A stretch of 64,000 nt of DNA from Flabesymbios commensalis (GCA_964017125.1 OZ024903.1:109637135-109701134); one strand, 5' to 3'; positions 11,656 to 21,840 are shown, numbered from the stretch's first letter. A program made the numbers and translations. The notes: generated by a model not told the origin, from the letters alone.

Positions 11656-12252
11656 ACCCTTATCATGCTGAAATATTTTTGTATAAACCCCCAGGGGGGC
11701 GGGCAGCTCCCTATAAAGCTGGCGTCCTATCAGTGAAGATGAGATTTGCAAACCACCTCTAAGCTCTGCAAGTGAAATTGTAAAAGTACCCCTAAACACT
11801 GCAAGCTCACTTGAAAAAATACCCCTTTTTTCTTGCCACTGAGTGAAGGTAACCCCTAATTCTGTATTTCTAAACATTCTTCTCTTTCAAAATACCCCTT
11901 ATTGGAGGTTTTAGGTCATTTTGACCCCCTAAACACGTAACGCGCGTTACACACGTTTTTCACAAAAAACAACCCTAATAACGTGTTTTTCTCCTTCACG
12001 GATGGGAGGCCAGCTTTATGGGGAGCAGCCCCCTGGGTATAAACCATGGCCAACGTGTTTTTTTTTCAATTTGAAGTTATCATGAATGTCTTAGCTAGCT
12101 CTTTCCGTTTCATTTGAATACCTATGTTATGGGTCTACGGCCATTATAATTTGTCTTAATTCTATCAGTGCGGAGATCGACTTTAGACGTCACAATCTGA
12201 CGTCTAAAGACGTCAGATTCTGACGTCTAAAGATGGTCCCCGGGCTGAAAGG
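11656..12252 (+). mobile_element. Family A MITE split by a hAT-like element
   Basis: Left end CCCTTATCATGCTGAA; resumes after 12036 at gtataaaccatgg and ends in the hairpin and GAAAGGGTCAA. Confidence 0.75.
11689..12036. mobile_element. hAT-like non-autonomous element
   Basis: Ends are inverted repeats over about 40 bp (ccagggggg..., gctccctataaagctgg, against its complement at 12005-12036). gtataaac occurs on both sides (11681-11688, 12037-12044), an 8-bp duplication typical of hAT. No transposase. Confidence 0.6.
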
Positions 12253-12257
12253 GTCAA

Positions 12258-12796
12258 GATATAGGAAATGCTGAGCCCAAACGTCACCGAAACTAAAGGT
12301 TTTAGCCACAGATTTCACACACACAAAAACGTGTACAGATTTCTTTGGGCGCTCATATAAGACTTGGGCACGATTAATCTGGTGGGTAATAGGTTTATTA
12401 GAATCAGTAACATTGCACCTCTATTCACGAATGTACAGCTCGTTTTCCCTTGTGCTGCTGTATTGTTTACTTCTATTTTTCGTTATTTTGAAGCTTCGAA
12501 AAAGTATTATATTTGAGGAAAAAACATCTCCAATATCGAATTAGATTCACTAAGCATCTACCAAAAATATTTTTATCAAGTTTAGTGATATTTTTGTTGA
12601 TCTAAAATCTGCTTGAACCATATAGCAGCAAGAGGGTTTAATTTTGTCGGCATTTTTCGGATCTTGGGGTGGAGATCGCTCTCATTCAGCGCCTTGTTGA
12701 AAAAAAACGCTGATTTCCAAAGTAAAACACATTTTTCAATCCACGACCCACACTTTACTGCGTGTGGCTGTCCGCGGCTACGAGATGCTATTACCG
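12258..12796 (+). repeat. Dispersed repeat L, unit 1 copy
   Basis: Landmarks agccacagattt, gaatcagtaaca, ttggggtggagatcgct and ccacgaccca, in the same order at 17588, 31190 and 52906. No frame is shared by all copies, so it looks non-coding. Confidence 0.6.
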
Positions 12797-13016
12797 TTAA
12801 ACCTTCAGCGCGGTGATCGACTTTATACGTCAGAATCTGACGTCTGTAGACGTCAGATTCTGATGTATAAAGCCGGTCCCCACGCTGAAAGAATAAAATA
12901 ACATAGGTATTCAAATGAAGCGGAAAGAGCTAACTTAGACATTTATGATGATTTTAAATTAAAATAACCCTTTGATCTCCATGGTTATACACAAATATTC
13001 CAGCGCTGTCAGGGTT
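12797..13016 (-). mobile_element. Family A MITE
   Basis: Hairpin at left (tatacgtcagaatctgacg arms), then tcaaatgaagcggaaag and an end CAGGGTTAAA. The unit 2 counterpart is 18128-18350. Confidence 0.8.
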
Positions 13017-13092
13017 AAACACGCGGATGTTGAACACTCGGCTGGAGGCAGCTGTGTAAACCGGAGTCTGTAATGTAAAACCGGGCTGATGT

Positions 13093-13180
13093 TTACAGGG
13101 GGAAACACCAGATTAATGTTGTCCTAATGCTGGGCCAGCGTCGTAGATGATGGCCCAACATTTGAACAACATTGATCCCG
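13093..13180. mobile_element. Family E palindrome
   Basis: taatgctgggccagcgtcg and gatggcccaacatt arms with a degraded right side. Confidence 0.65.
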
Positions 13181-13289
13181 GTATCTCATGTTTCTGGATG
13201 CTGGGGTTGCCAGAGCACGTGCCTCAGACAACCTGGAGTCCGGTAGCACGAGACTGTAGAATGTCGCTACATCACGCATTATGCTGTCT

Positions 13290-13570
13290 ATATAGGCCCA
13301 CATGAATATTGCTTTACGTCGCTTTCTGCACAATAATGGCAATATCACGACAGAAGGAAGCCAGAAGCCGGGACTATGCTCTACTCTTATTTCGACTGAC
13401 TTCAAGGGTTCTTTATAGTGTACAGTACCATAGGCAGCACTGTACACTCTATGCCTTTGAACAGTTGGATCACTGTATATGCACAACCACGATGACAAAT
13501 ATCCACCCCGACCGGGATTCGAACCTGGTACCCCCAGGTTACGAGACCCAGCCTATACGAACATAAAAAG
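13290..13570 (-). mobile_element. SINE-2, tRNA-derived, unit 1 only
   Basis: On the minus strand the head (13570 to 13495) carries a box-B-like GGTTCGAATCCCGG. The body follows and then a core with agagcatagtcccggc and gcgacgtaaagcaatattc at 13291-13395. Unit 2 lacks this insertion. Homologous to 49414-49832. Confidence 0.7.
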
Positions 13571-13679
13571 CTGATCCCCGTTACATATTGTTTTGCCACA
13601 AGTAAAAAAAATTACACTCAACAGGTAATTTGTTTTTAACATGTCCTCCGTCAGCCATCTTGTTTTTAATGAATTCTTA

Positions 13680-13960
13680 CCAAAAGGTAATCGGATCATC
13701 AGAAATACCCGGGGAGCCGTGCACCTTTTAAAATTTGAATGTGATCCATTTAACGGTTAATAAGATATCGTGTTCACAAGCTTTTGAGCGGTCATCTTGG
13801 GAAATGGCCGCTTATGGCTTGATGCCAACAAATATTTAGTTTTGTAACCCCAGAATTCATTCGATAAGAGTAGGGCATAATCCCGGCCTCTAACTTCCTT
13901 GTTTTGCGATATTACCATGAAACCAAAATGCGACGTAAAGCAGTATTCACTCACTGGAAT
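13680..13960 (+). mobile_element. Repeat R joined to the SINE-2-type 3' core
   Basis: R begins gtaatcggatcatcag and includes gatatcgtgttcacaagc and a gccatcttgg-like segment. It continues into gagtagggcataatcccgg ... gcgacgtaaagcagtattc (13866-13960), the same core as in SINE-2. So one 3' core is attached to a non-tRNA 5' part. Confidence 0.65.
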
Positions 13961-14027
13961 TCTGGCATGCAGGAACAAGCCGATATTGCTGGATCACCTA
14001 TCATCTCAGCAAACATAACCGATTGAA

Positions 14028-14095
14028 CCAATGTTGCTTTAATGTTGAGCCAGCGTCGTAGACAATGGGCCAACATTAAAACAACATTCCTTCAA
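14028..14095. mobile_element. Family E palindrome
   Basis: gctttaatgttgagccagcg and its counterpart atgggccaacattaaaac; paired in unit 2 at 19657-19722. Confidence 0.75.
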
Positions 14096-14190
14096 CAACT
14101 CGTGTTTGCTTGGATTCGGTTGTCGGATACAGATCAGAGAAGTCGCACCAATATCAATCCAATATCTGGGTTTGCATGACAGGACCCGTC

Positions 14191-14290
14191 TTCTCGTACA
14201 AGTTACGATATATCGTGGGCTTCGGATTGGTCGAGATGACCATCTCGACCAATCCCAGCCCTACGATATATCGTAACTTGTATGAGAATA
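14191..14290. repeat. Family H palindrome, unit 1
   Basis: About 48-base arms (ttctcgtacaagttacgata and complement) centred on gagatgaccatctc, with few mismatches. Confidence 0.9.
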
Positions 14291-14411
14291 TGGGCGCTGG
14301 CAGTATACAAACAAACATCTGAGATAGGCCCTCCCAGAATAATAACTACCATCTGCAGCACTTAGATCCGTCAGTCGTCCCTGACGATCTCAAAATAATC
14401 TGTCTCAGCGG

Positions 14412-14605
14412 TTTAACCCTTAAGGCGCTGAAAATTGTTGTATAAACCATGGCGACCAAAGGGTTTTATTCAATTCGAAATCATCATAACTGTCTTAGTT
14501 AGGTCTTTCCGATTGATTTGAATACCTATGTTATTGGGCTACGATTATTATAAATATGTTTACTCTCACAGCGCGGGCATCAATTTTAGACGTCAGACGA
14601 TTAAT
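14412..14605 (+). mobile_element. Family A MITE, hairpin truncated
   Basis: TTAACCCTTAAGGCGCTGA through atgttattgggctacg, stopping at the first hairpin arm (gacgtcagacg). The unit 2 copy 20045-20235 has the same break, so truncation predates the duplication. Confidence 0.8.
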
Positions 14606-14854
14606 TTTTATTACTGGCATACAAAACGGCAACGCAATTTTCCTGGAGTAAATTTTACCATGGACAGGCAGGATTTCCACCAGGAATGTTCGTGTAGGGG
14701 AAGGGGTCTATAAATAGAGGGGTGGGTTCAAGGTGGGGGGGGAGGGGATCAATCAGAGTTCTTTTTGGATAGTTTTAATTTTGAGTGCTTGGAATGGGTT
14801 ATGTTACTGAAATGACAACAAAACAATTAATGTGGAAAATATTTTTTAATTTAC

Positions 14855-15108
14855 CTCTGGTACTGAGTGGTGGTTCCAGACTCCCCTCTCCCCACCCCCA
14901 CACCCCTGACGGAACACATCCTGGTGCCAGCTGTGACGTGTGAGATGTGAATGAGAGTGGACGGATCTGTCAAAATGAGATTTATATCCTGATCTGGAAT
15001 CCCTGGGGGTCACCCGGGACACCGGAGGGTGGGGGGGAGTCATCCACAGGGGTGGGCAATCCACAGAAAACATCAATGACAGAGACTGAGTTGATGTTCA
15101 TATGTCTA
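14855..15108 (-). CDS. Possible exon or old reading frame, unit 1 copy
   Basis: On the minus strand this can be read between a possible acceptor (ACCACAG) and donor (AG then GTAAAT). The peptide is rich in Pro, Ser, His, Arg and Gly and contains SRVTPRDSRSGY and HSHSHLTRHSW. No domain recognised. Relative to the unit 2 copy it has one extra C in a C run (7 versus 6, at about 15031), which shifts the frame in its upstream third: decay or a sequencing error. The acceptor has no good pyrimidine tract, so coding status is doubtful. Confidence 0.22.
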
Positions 15109-15117
15109 CTGTGGTAA

Positions 15118-15404
15118 CCCTTGTGCTGCAGAATTATTGTCTATTTTTCATTCATTTGAAAGTGGAATTGCTGACGCAAATTCCAGCTTCAAATGACGAA
15201 ATATATATATATATTAGTAAAATATTAACATCTACAACATTGAGTTATATTAATTAGCTGAGCGTTATTTGGCTTGAACATCTATAATATACGATATTGA
15301 AATTCTGCTATAGCTGATGTCACGTTTTATCTTGAACATGTTAAAAAGCTGGTATATAATGTGCTAATAAAAAACGAATATAATCGGCAACGGTGGTTAA
15401 AGGG
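15118..15404. mobile_element. D/B1 chimeric TTAA-type MITE
   Basis: The left half is D-like: CCCTTGTGCTGCAGAATT, then hairpin arms catttgaaagtgg with tip GCTGACGC. The right half is B1: gctgatgtcacgttttatc, taatgtgctaataaaaaac, ending CGGTGGTTAAAGGG. The left flank is GTAA. The same structure is at 20749-21035. Confidence 0.75.
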
Positions 15405-15499
15405 ATATAGACGGGTCCCACGGGGGGGGGGGGGGGATGTTATCCTGATTGATTATTTGTCTGTTGGGCCAAACATACAAGCCTTCAGCACTTCACCTC

Positions 15500-15795
15500 C
15501 CGGCAACTAGACACCCGTCAGTGGATCCACAGCGTAATCCAGAAAAGACGACCCCCAGCAAACACGAGACATTGCCCCAGTGGTAGGCCAATGCTGGGCC
15601 ATCGTTTGCGAAGCTGGCCCAGCATTGGCAACTAGAGACCCGTGAGTTAAGCGCAATCCACCCAGCAAACACGAGACGACGCTGACTCAATGTTGATTTA
15701 ATGTTGGCCCATCGTCTACGACTCTGGGCCAGCATTAAATCAACATTGATTTGATGTTGCCCAGAGTCGTAGACGATGGGCCAACATTAACGCTT
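15500..15795 (+). repeat. E-derived tandem block, two units
   Basis: The segment starting ggcaactaga occurs at 15502 and 15627, each followed by E-like arms (ggccaatgctgggccatcg). A double E palindrome (about 15660-15785) follows. Unit 2 has four of these starts instead of two. Confidence 0.75.
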
Positions 15796-16170
15796 AATGC
15801 GATGAAATATTTGTGTATAAACCATGGAGACCAAAGGGGTTTTTTCAATTTGAAATCACCATAAATGTCTCAGTTAGCTCTTTCCGGTTCATTTGACTAC
15901 CTAAGTTATGGGTCTACGACCATTCTGTGAAACGCAGTGACGTCACTCGGTGAAAACAAGGTTATATAAAACCCCCTTCTCCATGCTTCATTCTGTGAAA
16001 CGCACTGACGTCACTCGGTGAAAACAAGGTTATATAATACTCCTCCCCATACTTCATCGTATTAGCCAGCACGGTGAAAACAAAGGAGGTCACGGTCATT
16101 GAGTTTCACAGAATTAGAAATATTTTACTCTTTTAGTGCGGAGTCTATATCCGTCAGAATCTGACGTATA
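15790..16170 (+). mobile_element. Family A MITE split by element K and fused to E
   Basis: Runs from cgatgaaatatttgtgta to ggtctacgacca, then K, then ttagaaatattttact and the first hairpin arm. The hairpin passes into an E palindrome near 16168. Confidence 0.7.
15923..16113 (+). mobile_element. Element K, TIR element with paired CRE and TATA motifs
   Basis: Ends ttctgtgaaac and gtttcacagaa are inverted repeats. Two direct internal copies of a module carry gtgacgtcac followed 16-17 bp later by ttatataa. The same spot in unit 2 (near 21812) lacks it. Confidence 0.75.
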
Positions 16171-16350
16171 TAGATACGTCTACGACGCTGGCTCAGCTTT
16201 GGCCTAACATCGGGACAACGTCTCGAGTTTGCCGGGCAGACGTTTAACCAATGCTGGATTAATGTTGGGCCACTGTCGTAGATGGTGGGCTGACATTGAA
16301 CCGGCATTGAGACCGTGCCTTGTGTTTGCTTCACCAAAAGGCAACTGGAG
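16168..16350. mobile_element. Family E fragments, head to tail
   Basis: gtctacgacgctggctcagc followed by a second E with atgctggattaatgttgggc and outer arm gtgtttgcttc. Confidence 0.6.
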
Positions 16351-16429
16351 ACCCGTGAATGACTCTCTAGCGCCAGATGCGGGCTCAATCCCCGTGGATG
16401 TAAATAGATCAGAACTTTAACTATATAAT

Positions 16430-16601
16430 AGTCGTTTTAATTCTGTTCTATTAGCCGATTAAGTCACTGTAATATCAGGAATGAAATGACTGCTTAAACA
16501 TCAAGATTTGCAAATGTTTGATCTCAAATTAAACAAATATGAGTAATTTTCACCTACTTGAAGTTTGTGGGTCGCGGTAGCGAGACACAACTTCAAGTAA
16601 G
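16430..16601 (+). mobile_element. Family B2 MITE entering the assembly gap
   Basis: tattagccgattaagtcac, tttgatctcaaattaaac and the full hairpin (cttgaagtttgtg ... cacaacttcaag) are present. Sequence stops one base after the hairpin. Confidence 0.75.
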
Positions 16602-16801
16602 NNNNNNNNNNNNNNNNNNNNNNNNNNNNNNNNNNNNNNNNNNNNNNNNNNNNNNNNNNNNNNNNNNNNNNNNNNNNNNNNNNNNNNNNNNNNNNNNNNN
16701 NNNNNNNNNNNNNNNNNNNNNNNNNNNNNNNNNNNNNNNNNNNNNNNNNNNNNNNNNNNNNNNNNNNNNNNNNNNNNNNNNNNNNNNNNNNNNNNNNNNN
16801 N
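16602..16801. other. Assembly gap, 200 N
   Basis: Exactly 200 N. It begins at a hairpin and lies at the junction of the two duplicated units, so its true size and the unit boundary are unknown. Confidence 0.99.
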
Positions 16802-16860
16802 TGGGAAAAGTTTGACGGCGCCGCGTTAAAAAACGCCATGGCGTTCAGTTGGGCCGCACC

Positions 16861-17005
16861 TTTAGTTAGCTCTTTCCGGTTCATTTGAATACCTATGTTA
16901 TGGGTCTACAGCCATTATAAATATGTTTACTCTTTTAGTGTGAGGATCGACTTTAGACGTCAGAATGTGACGTCTACAGACGTCAGATTCTCACGTCTGA
17001 AGTCG
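16861..17005 (+). mobile_element. Family A MITE, right part
   Basis: From ttagttagctctttccgg through a complete hairpin (gacgtctacagacgtc centre). It ends at the duplication border ccttggtc. Confidence 0.75.
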
Positions 17006-17046
17006 ATCCTTGGTCTAACCCTTACCACACTGAAGTATTTTTGTAT

Positions 17047-17390
17047 AAAGCTGGCGTGCTATCCGTGAAGATGAGATTTTTAAACCACCCCTAAACACTG
17101 CAAGTGAAATTGAAAAAGTACCCCTAAACACTGCAAGCTCACTTGAAAAAATACCCCTTTTTACTTGCCACTGAGTGAAGGTTGAAAAAATGACCCCTAA
17201 TTCTGTATTTCTAAACATTCTTCTCTTTCAAAATACCCCTTATTGGAGGTTTTCGGTCATTTTGACCCCCTAAACACGTAACGCGCGTTACACACGTTTT
17301 TCACAAAAAACAACCCTAATAACGTGTTTTGACTTTTCTCCTTCACGGTTGGGATGCCAGCTTTATGGGGAGCAGCCCCCTTGGGTATAA
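17047..17390. mobile_element. hAT-like element, left end deleted
   Basis: Same element as 11689-12036, but the first roughly 30 bp are missing. The deletion lies between two tataaa words, as expected from slippage at a short direct repeat. Confidence 0.65.
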
Positions 17391-17587
17391 TCCATGGGAG
17401 CCAACGGGTTTTTTTTCAATTTGAAGTCATCATGAATGTCTTAGTTAGATATTTCCGCTTCATTTGAATACCTATGTTATGGGTATACGGCCATTATAAT
17501 TTGTTTTAATTCCTTCAGTGCAGGGACCGACTTTAAACGTCAGATTCTGACGTCTAAAGATGGTCCCCGCACTGAAAGGGTCAAGAT

Positions 17588-18127
17588 ATAGGAAATGCTG
17601 AGCCCAAACGTCACCGAAACTAAAGGTTTTAGCCACAGATTTCACACACACAAAAACGTGTACAGATTTCTTTGGGCGCTCATATAAGACTTGGGCAGGA
17701 TTAATCTGGTGGATGATAGGTTTATTAGAATCAGTAACATTGCACCTCTATTCACGAATGTACAGCTCGTTTTCCCTTGTGTTGCTGTATTGTTTACTTC
17801 TTTTTTTTCGTTATTTTGAAGCTTCGAATTTTTTTATATTTATGAGGAAAAAAACATCTCCAATATCGAATTAGATTCACTAAGCATCTACCAAAAAATA
17901 TTTTTCACAAATTTGGTGATATTTTTGTTAATCTAAAATCTGCTTGAACCATATAGCAGCAAGAGGGTTTAATTTTGTCGTCATTTTTCGGATCTTGGGG
18001 TGGAGATCGTTCTCATTCAGCGCCATGTTGAAAAAAACCGCTGATTTCCAAAGTAAAACACATTTTTCAATCCACGACCCACACTTTACTGCGTGTGTCT
18101 GTCTGCGGCTACAAGATGCTATTACCG
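17588..18127 (+). repeat. Dispersed repeat L, unit 2 copy
   Basis: Collinear with 12258-12796, differing by scattered substitutions and small indels. Confidence 0.7.
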
Positions 18128-18350
18128 TTAAACCTTCAGCGCGGGGATTGACTTTATACGTCAGAATCTGACGTCTGTAGACGTCAGATTCTGACGTATA
18201 AAGCCGGTCCCCACGCTGAAAGAATAAAATAACATAGGTATTCAAATGAAGCGGAAAGAACTAACTAAGAAATTTATGATGATTTCAAATTAAAATAACC
18301 CTTTGATCTCCATGGTTATACACACATATTCCAGCGCTGTCAGGGTTAAA
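18128..18350 (-). mobile_element. Family A MITE, unit 2
   Basis: The hairpin here is more symmetrical than its partner at 12797-13016. Confidence 0.8.
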
Positions 18351-18626
18351 CAAGCGGATGTTGAACACTCGGCTGGAGGCAGCTGTGTAAACCCGAGTCT
18401 GTAATGTAAAACCGGGCTGATGTTTACAGGGGGAAACACCAGATTAATGTTGTTTTAATGTTGGGCACGCTGTCCCAACATTAAAACAATATCGATCCCG
18501 ATATCTCATGTTTCTGGATACCGGGGTTGTCAGAGCACGTGCGTAAGACGGGAGCCCGGGGTCCGGTAGCACGAGACTGTAGAATGCCGCGTACAGGGCA
18601 GGCTACATCAAGCATTATGCTGTCTA

Positions 18627-18953
18627 CAAATGAAATGAAATAAATTGGGCTTTAGGCCATCTTTGTGCATATATAGGCTAAACTGGGCCAGGATAACTTC
18701 CTGAGGATGGTGAGATGAAATGAAATGACACTGCTCTCCAGACACAGGATTCGAAATTCGGGCCCTGGCGGTCTGAGACTGAGCACGCTACCTCATGGTC
18801 ACGGAGTTTCCCCCACAATATTTAATCATTACGAGTGAGCGGGGAAAAACATATTTGTTTTGTTTGAAACTTAAAAGTCAGAGTGGGGTTCGAACCAGCG
18901 ATCTTAGATATTACAAGCAGACAGCTTTAACTACTGCAACAGGGCTCCCGCCC
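18627..18953 (-). mobile_element. SINE-1b inserted after the duplication
   Basis: atgctgtcta flanks it at 18617-18626 and 18954-18963, and unit 1 has a single atgctgtcta (13281-13290). Its outer head differs from most SINE-1 copies: minus strand gttgcagtagttaaagctg and box B GGTTCGAACCCC. Confidence 0.85.
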
Positions 18954-19130
18954 ATGCTGTCTAGAACTAGATCTATATGTGACTGTTTCGGCACGAGAAC
19001 ATAAAACGCAGATCCCCGTTACATATTGTTTTGTCACAAGTAAAAAAAAATCACACCCAACAGGTAATTTGTTTTCAACATGTCCTCTGTTAGCCATCTT
19101 GTTCTTTATGAATTCTTACCAAAAGTTATT

Positions 19131-19333
19131 TATTTATTTGCCATCAACACAAAAAAAAAACAATTACAATTTATATGTCTCACATAATCATAAAAAACAG
19201 TAACAGTCGTTCGTTTTGATAAAAATTGATGGCTGGGCCACCAGAAACAGACATACAGTACATGTACCGTATTATCTATACAAGTCTGGTAGTGCACAAT
19301 GTATATAATACTTCAATAAAATATAACAATATT
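19131..19333 (-). mobile_element. Probable 3' end of a LINE, unit 2 only
   Basis: About 200 bp absent from unit 1. On the minus strand it ends ggcaaataaataaataac, an (AAAT)n-type tail. Too short to assign a clade, and no clear TSD. Confidence 0.45.
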
Positions 19334-19610
19334 AATCGGATCATCAGAAGTACCCAGGGAACCACCTTATAAAATTTGAATGTGATCCATTCAACGGTTA
19401 ATAAGATATCGTGTCCACAGGCTTTTGGGCGGCCATCTTGGAAAATGGCCGCTCAAGGCTTGATGCCAACAAATATTTGGTTTTGTAACACCAGAGTTCA
19501 TTCGATAAGACTAGGGCATAATCCCGGTCTCTAACTTCCTTGTTTTGCGATATTACCATGAAACCAAAATGCGACGTAAAGCAGTATTCACTCACTGGAA
19601 TTCTGGCATG
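19334..19610 (+). mobile_element. Repeat R with SINE-2-type core, unit 2
   Basis: Matches 13680-13960; the core is at 19506-19600. Confidence 0.65.
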
Positions 19611-19656
19611 CCGATATTGTTGGGTCACCTATCATCTCAGCAAACATAAACGATTG

Positions 19657-19722
19657 AACCAATGTTGCTTTAATGTTGAGCCAGCGTCGTAGACAATGGG
19701 CCAACATTAAAACAACATTGGT
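19657..19722. mobile_element. Family E palindrome, unit 2
   Basis: Counterpart of 14028-14095, with a better preserved right outer arm (aaaacaacattggttc). Confidence 0.75.
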
Positions 19723-19821
19723 TCACCGTAACTTGCTTGCTTGGATTGTCCTGTCGGATACATATCCGAGAAGTCGAACCAAAATCAATCCAATATCTGG
19801 GTTTGCATGACAGGACCCGTC

Positions 19822-19921
19822 TTCTCGTACAAGTTACGATATATCGTGAGCTTCCGATTGGTCGAGATGGCCTTCTAGACCGATCCGAAGCCTACGATAT
19901 ATCGTAACTTGTACGAGAATA
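19822..19921. repeat. Family H palindrome, unit 2
   Basis: Same as 14191-14290, with different mismatches near the centre. Confidence 0.9.
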
Positions 19922-20044
19922 TTGGCCCTGGCAGTATACAAACAAACATCTGAGATTGACCCTCCAAGCATGAAAACTACCATCTGCGGCACTTAGATCC
20001 GCCAATCGTCCCTGACGATCTCAAAATAATCTGTCTCAACGGTT

Positions 20045-20235
20045 TAACCCTTAAGGCGCTGAAAATTTTTGTATAAACCATGGAGACCAAAGGGTTTTAT
20101 TCAATTCGAAATCATCATAACTGTCTTAGTTAGGTCTTTCCGAATAAATTTAATACCTATGTTATGGGGCTATGATTATTATAAATATGTTTACTCTCAC
20201 AGCGCGGGCATCGATTTTAGACGTCAGACGAATAA
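20045..20235 (+). mobile_element. Family A MITE, hairpin truncated, unit 2
   Basis: Breaks at gacgtcagacg exactly as in unit 1. Confidence 0.8.
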
Positions 20236-20486
20236 TTTTTATTACTGGCATACAAAACGGCAACGCAATTTTCCTGGAGTAAATTTTACCATGGACAGGC
20301 AGGATTTCCACCAGGAATGTTAGTGTAGGGGAAAGGGTCTATAAATAGAGGGGTGGGTTCAAGGTGGGGGGGGGGGGGATCAATCAGAGTTCTTTTTTGA
20401 TAGTTTTAATTTTGAGTGCTTGGAATGGGTTATGATTACTGAAATGACAACAAAACAATTAATGTGGAAAATATTTTTTAATTTAC

Positions 20487-20739
20487 CTTTGGTACTGAGT
20501 GGTGGTTCCAGACTCCCCTCCCCCCACCCCCACACCCCTGACGGAACACATCCTGGGGCCAGCTGTGACGTGTGAGATGTGAATGAGAGTGGACTGATCT
20601 GTCAAAATGAGATCCATATCCTGATCTGGAATCCCTGGGGGTCACCCGGGACACCGGAGGGTGGGGGGAGTCATCCACAGGGGTGAGCAATCCACAGAAA
20701 ACATCAATGACAGAGACTGAGTTGATGTTCATATGTCTA
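20487..20739 (-). CDS. Possible exon, unit 2 copy with open frame
   Basis: 253 bp between a possible acceptor (ACCACAG) and donor (AAAG then GTAAAT). It reads one base plus 84 open codons: MNINSVSVIDVFCGLLTP, DDSPHPPVSRV, HSHSHLTRHSW, QDVFRQGCGGGG, ending SVPK. No family recognised. The D/B1 MITE begins about 10 bp from the proposed acceptor. On the opposite strand about 150 bp away is tctataaataga (20339-20350), a TATA-like word also present in unit 1. The frame could be chance, since C-rich runs keep frames open. Confidence 0.28.
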
Positions 20740-20748
20740 CTGTGGTAA

Positions 20749-21035
20749 CCCTTGTGCTGCAGAATTGTTGTCTATTTTTCATTCATTTGAAAGTGGAATT
20801 GCTGACGCAATTTCCGGCTTCAAATGACGAAATATATATATATATTAGTAAAATATTAACATCTACAACATTGAGTTATTTTAATTAGCTGAGCGTTATT
20901 TGGCTTGAACATCTATAATATACGATATTGAAATTCTGCTATAGCTGATGTCACGTTTTATCTTGAACATGTTAAAAAGCTGGTATATAATGTGCTAATA
21001 AAAAACGAATATAATCGGCAACGGTGGTTAAAGGG
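20749..21035. mobile_element. D/B1 chimeric MITE, unit 2
   Basis: Same length (287 bp) and joint as 15118-15404. Hairpin tip GCTGACGC kept. Confidence 0.75.
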
Positions 21036-21130
21036 ATATAGATGGGGTCCCGCGGGGGGGGGGGAATGTTATCCTGATTGATTATTTGTCTGTTGGGCCA
21101 AACATACAAGCCTTCAGCACTTCACCTCCC

Positions 21131-21560
21131 GGCAACTAGACACCCGTCAGTGAATCCACAGCGCAATCCAGAAAAGACGACCCCCAGCAAATACGAGACG
21201 TTGTCCCGGTGTTAGGCCCTTGCTGTGCCATCGTCTGGACGCTGGCCCAGCATTGGCCCAGCATTGGCAACTAGAGACCCGTGAGCGGCTCTACAGCGCA
21301 ATCCAGAAAAGACGACCCCAGCAAACACGAGACACTGTCCCAATGCTGGGCCAATGCTGTGTCATCGTCTGGACGCTGGCCCAGCATTGGCTCAGCATTG
21401 GCAACTAGAGACCCGTGAGCGGCTCTACAGCGCAATCCAGAAAAGACGACCCGAGCAAACACGAGACGTTGTCCCGGTTAGGCCAATGCTGTGCCATCGT
21501 CTGCGAAGCTGGCCCAGCATTGGCCCAGCATCGGCAACTAGAGACCCGTGAGTCCAGCGC
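21131..21560 (+). repeat. About 134-bp tandem array with E-like arms
   Basis: ggcaacta starts at 21131, 21266, 21400 and 21533. Each unit has ccagcaaacacgag, a tgctgtgccatcgtctg arm and a ggcccagcattgg arm. Unit 1 of the duplication has only two starts, so the array changed in number after duplication. Confidence 0.85.
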
Positions 21561-21840
21561 AATCCACCCAGCAAACACGAGACGCTGACTCAATGGTGAT
21601 TTAATGTTGGCCCATCGTCTACGACTCTGGGCCAGCATTAAATCAACATTGATTTGATGTAGACGATGGGCCAACATTTACGTTTAATGCGATGAAATAT
21701 TTGTGTATAAACGTAGATTCCGAAGGGTTTTTTTCAACCTGAAATCATCATAAATGTCTTAGTCAGCTCTTTCCGCTTCATTTGGATACCTATGTTATGG
21801 GTCCACGGCCATTATAAATATTTTACTTTTTCAGTGCGGA
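21561..21840 (+). mobile_element. E palindrome followed by a family A fragment
   Basis: E at 21575-21680 has lost one inner arm compared with unit 1. The A part (gcgatgaaatatttgtgta through ttttcagtgcgga) has no K insertion. Confidence 0.7.

Larger units (their letters stand above)
11645..16601 (+). repeat. Segmental tandem duplication, unit 1
   Basis: Collinear with 17006-22302 from ccttggtctaaccctta to the B2 element. The right edge is lost in the gap. The units match closely through A, L, A, E, R, H, A, the conserved frame, the D/B1 chimera and the E array. Unit 1 alone has a SINE-2 copy and element K. Confidence 0.9.

Noticed and set aside
12582-12914. 110-codon frame on the minus strand
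   Set aside because: It spans repeat L and the family A hairpin, and the duplicate at 17928-18245 shows the same frame only because the DNA is duplicated.
14700-14720. TATA-like tctataaatag as a promoter
   Set aside because: It is present in both duplicate units but nothing coding lies downstream on that strand, and AT-rich DNA yields such words by chance.
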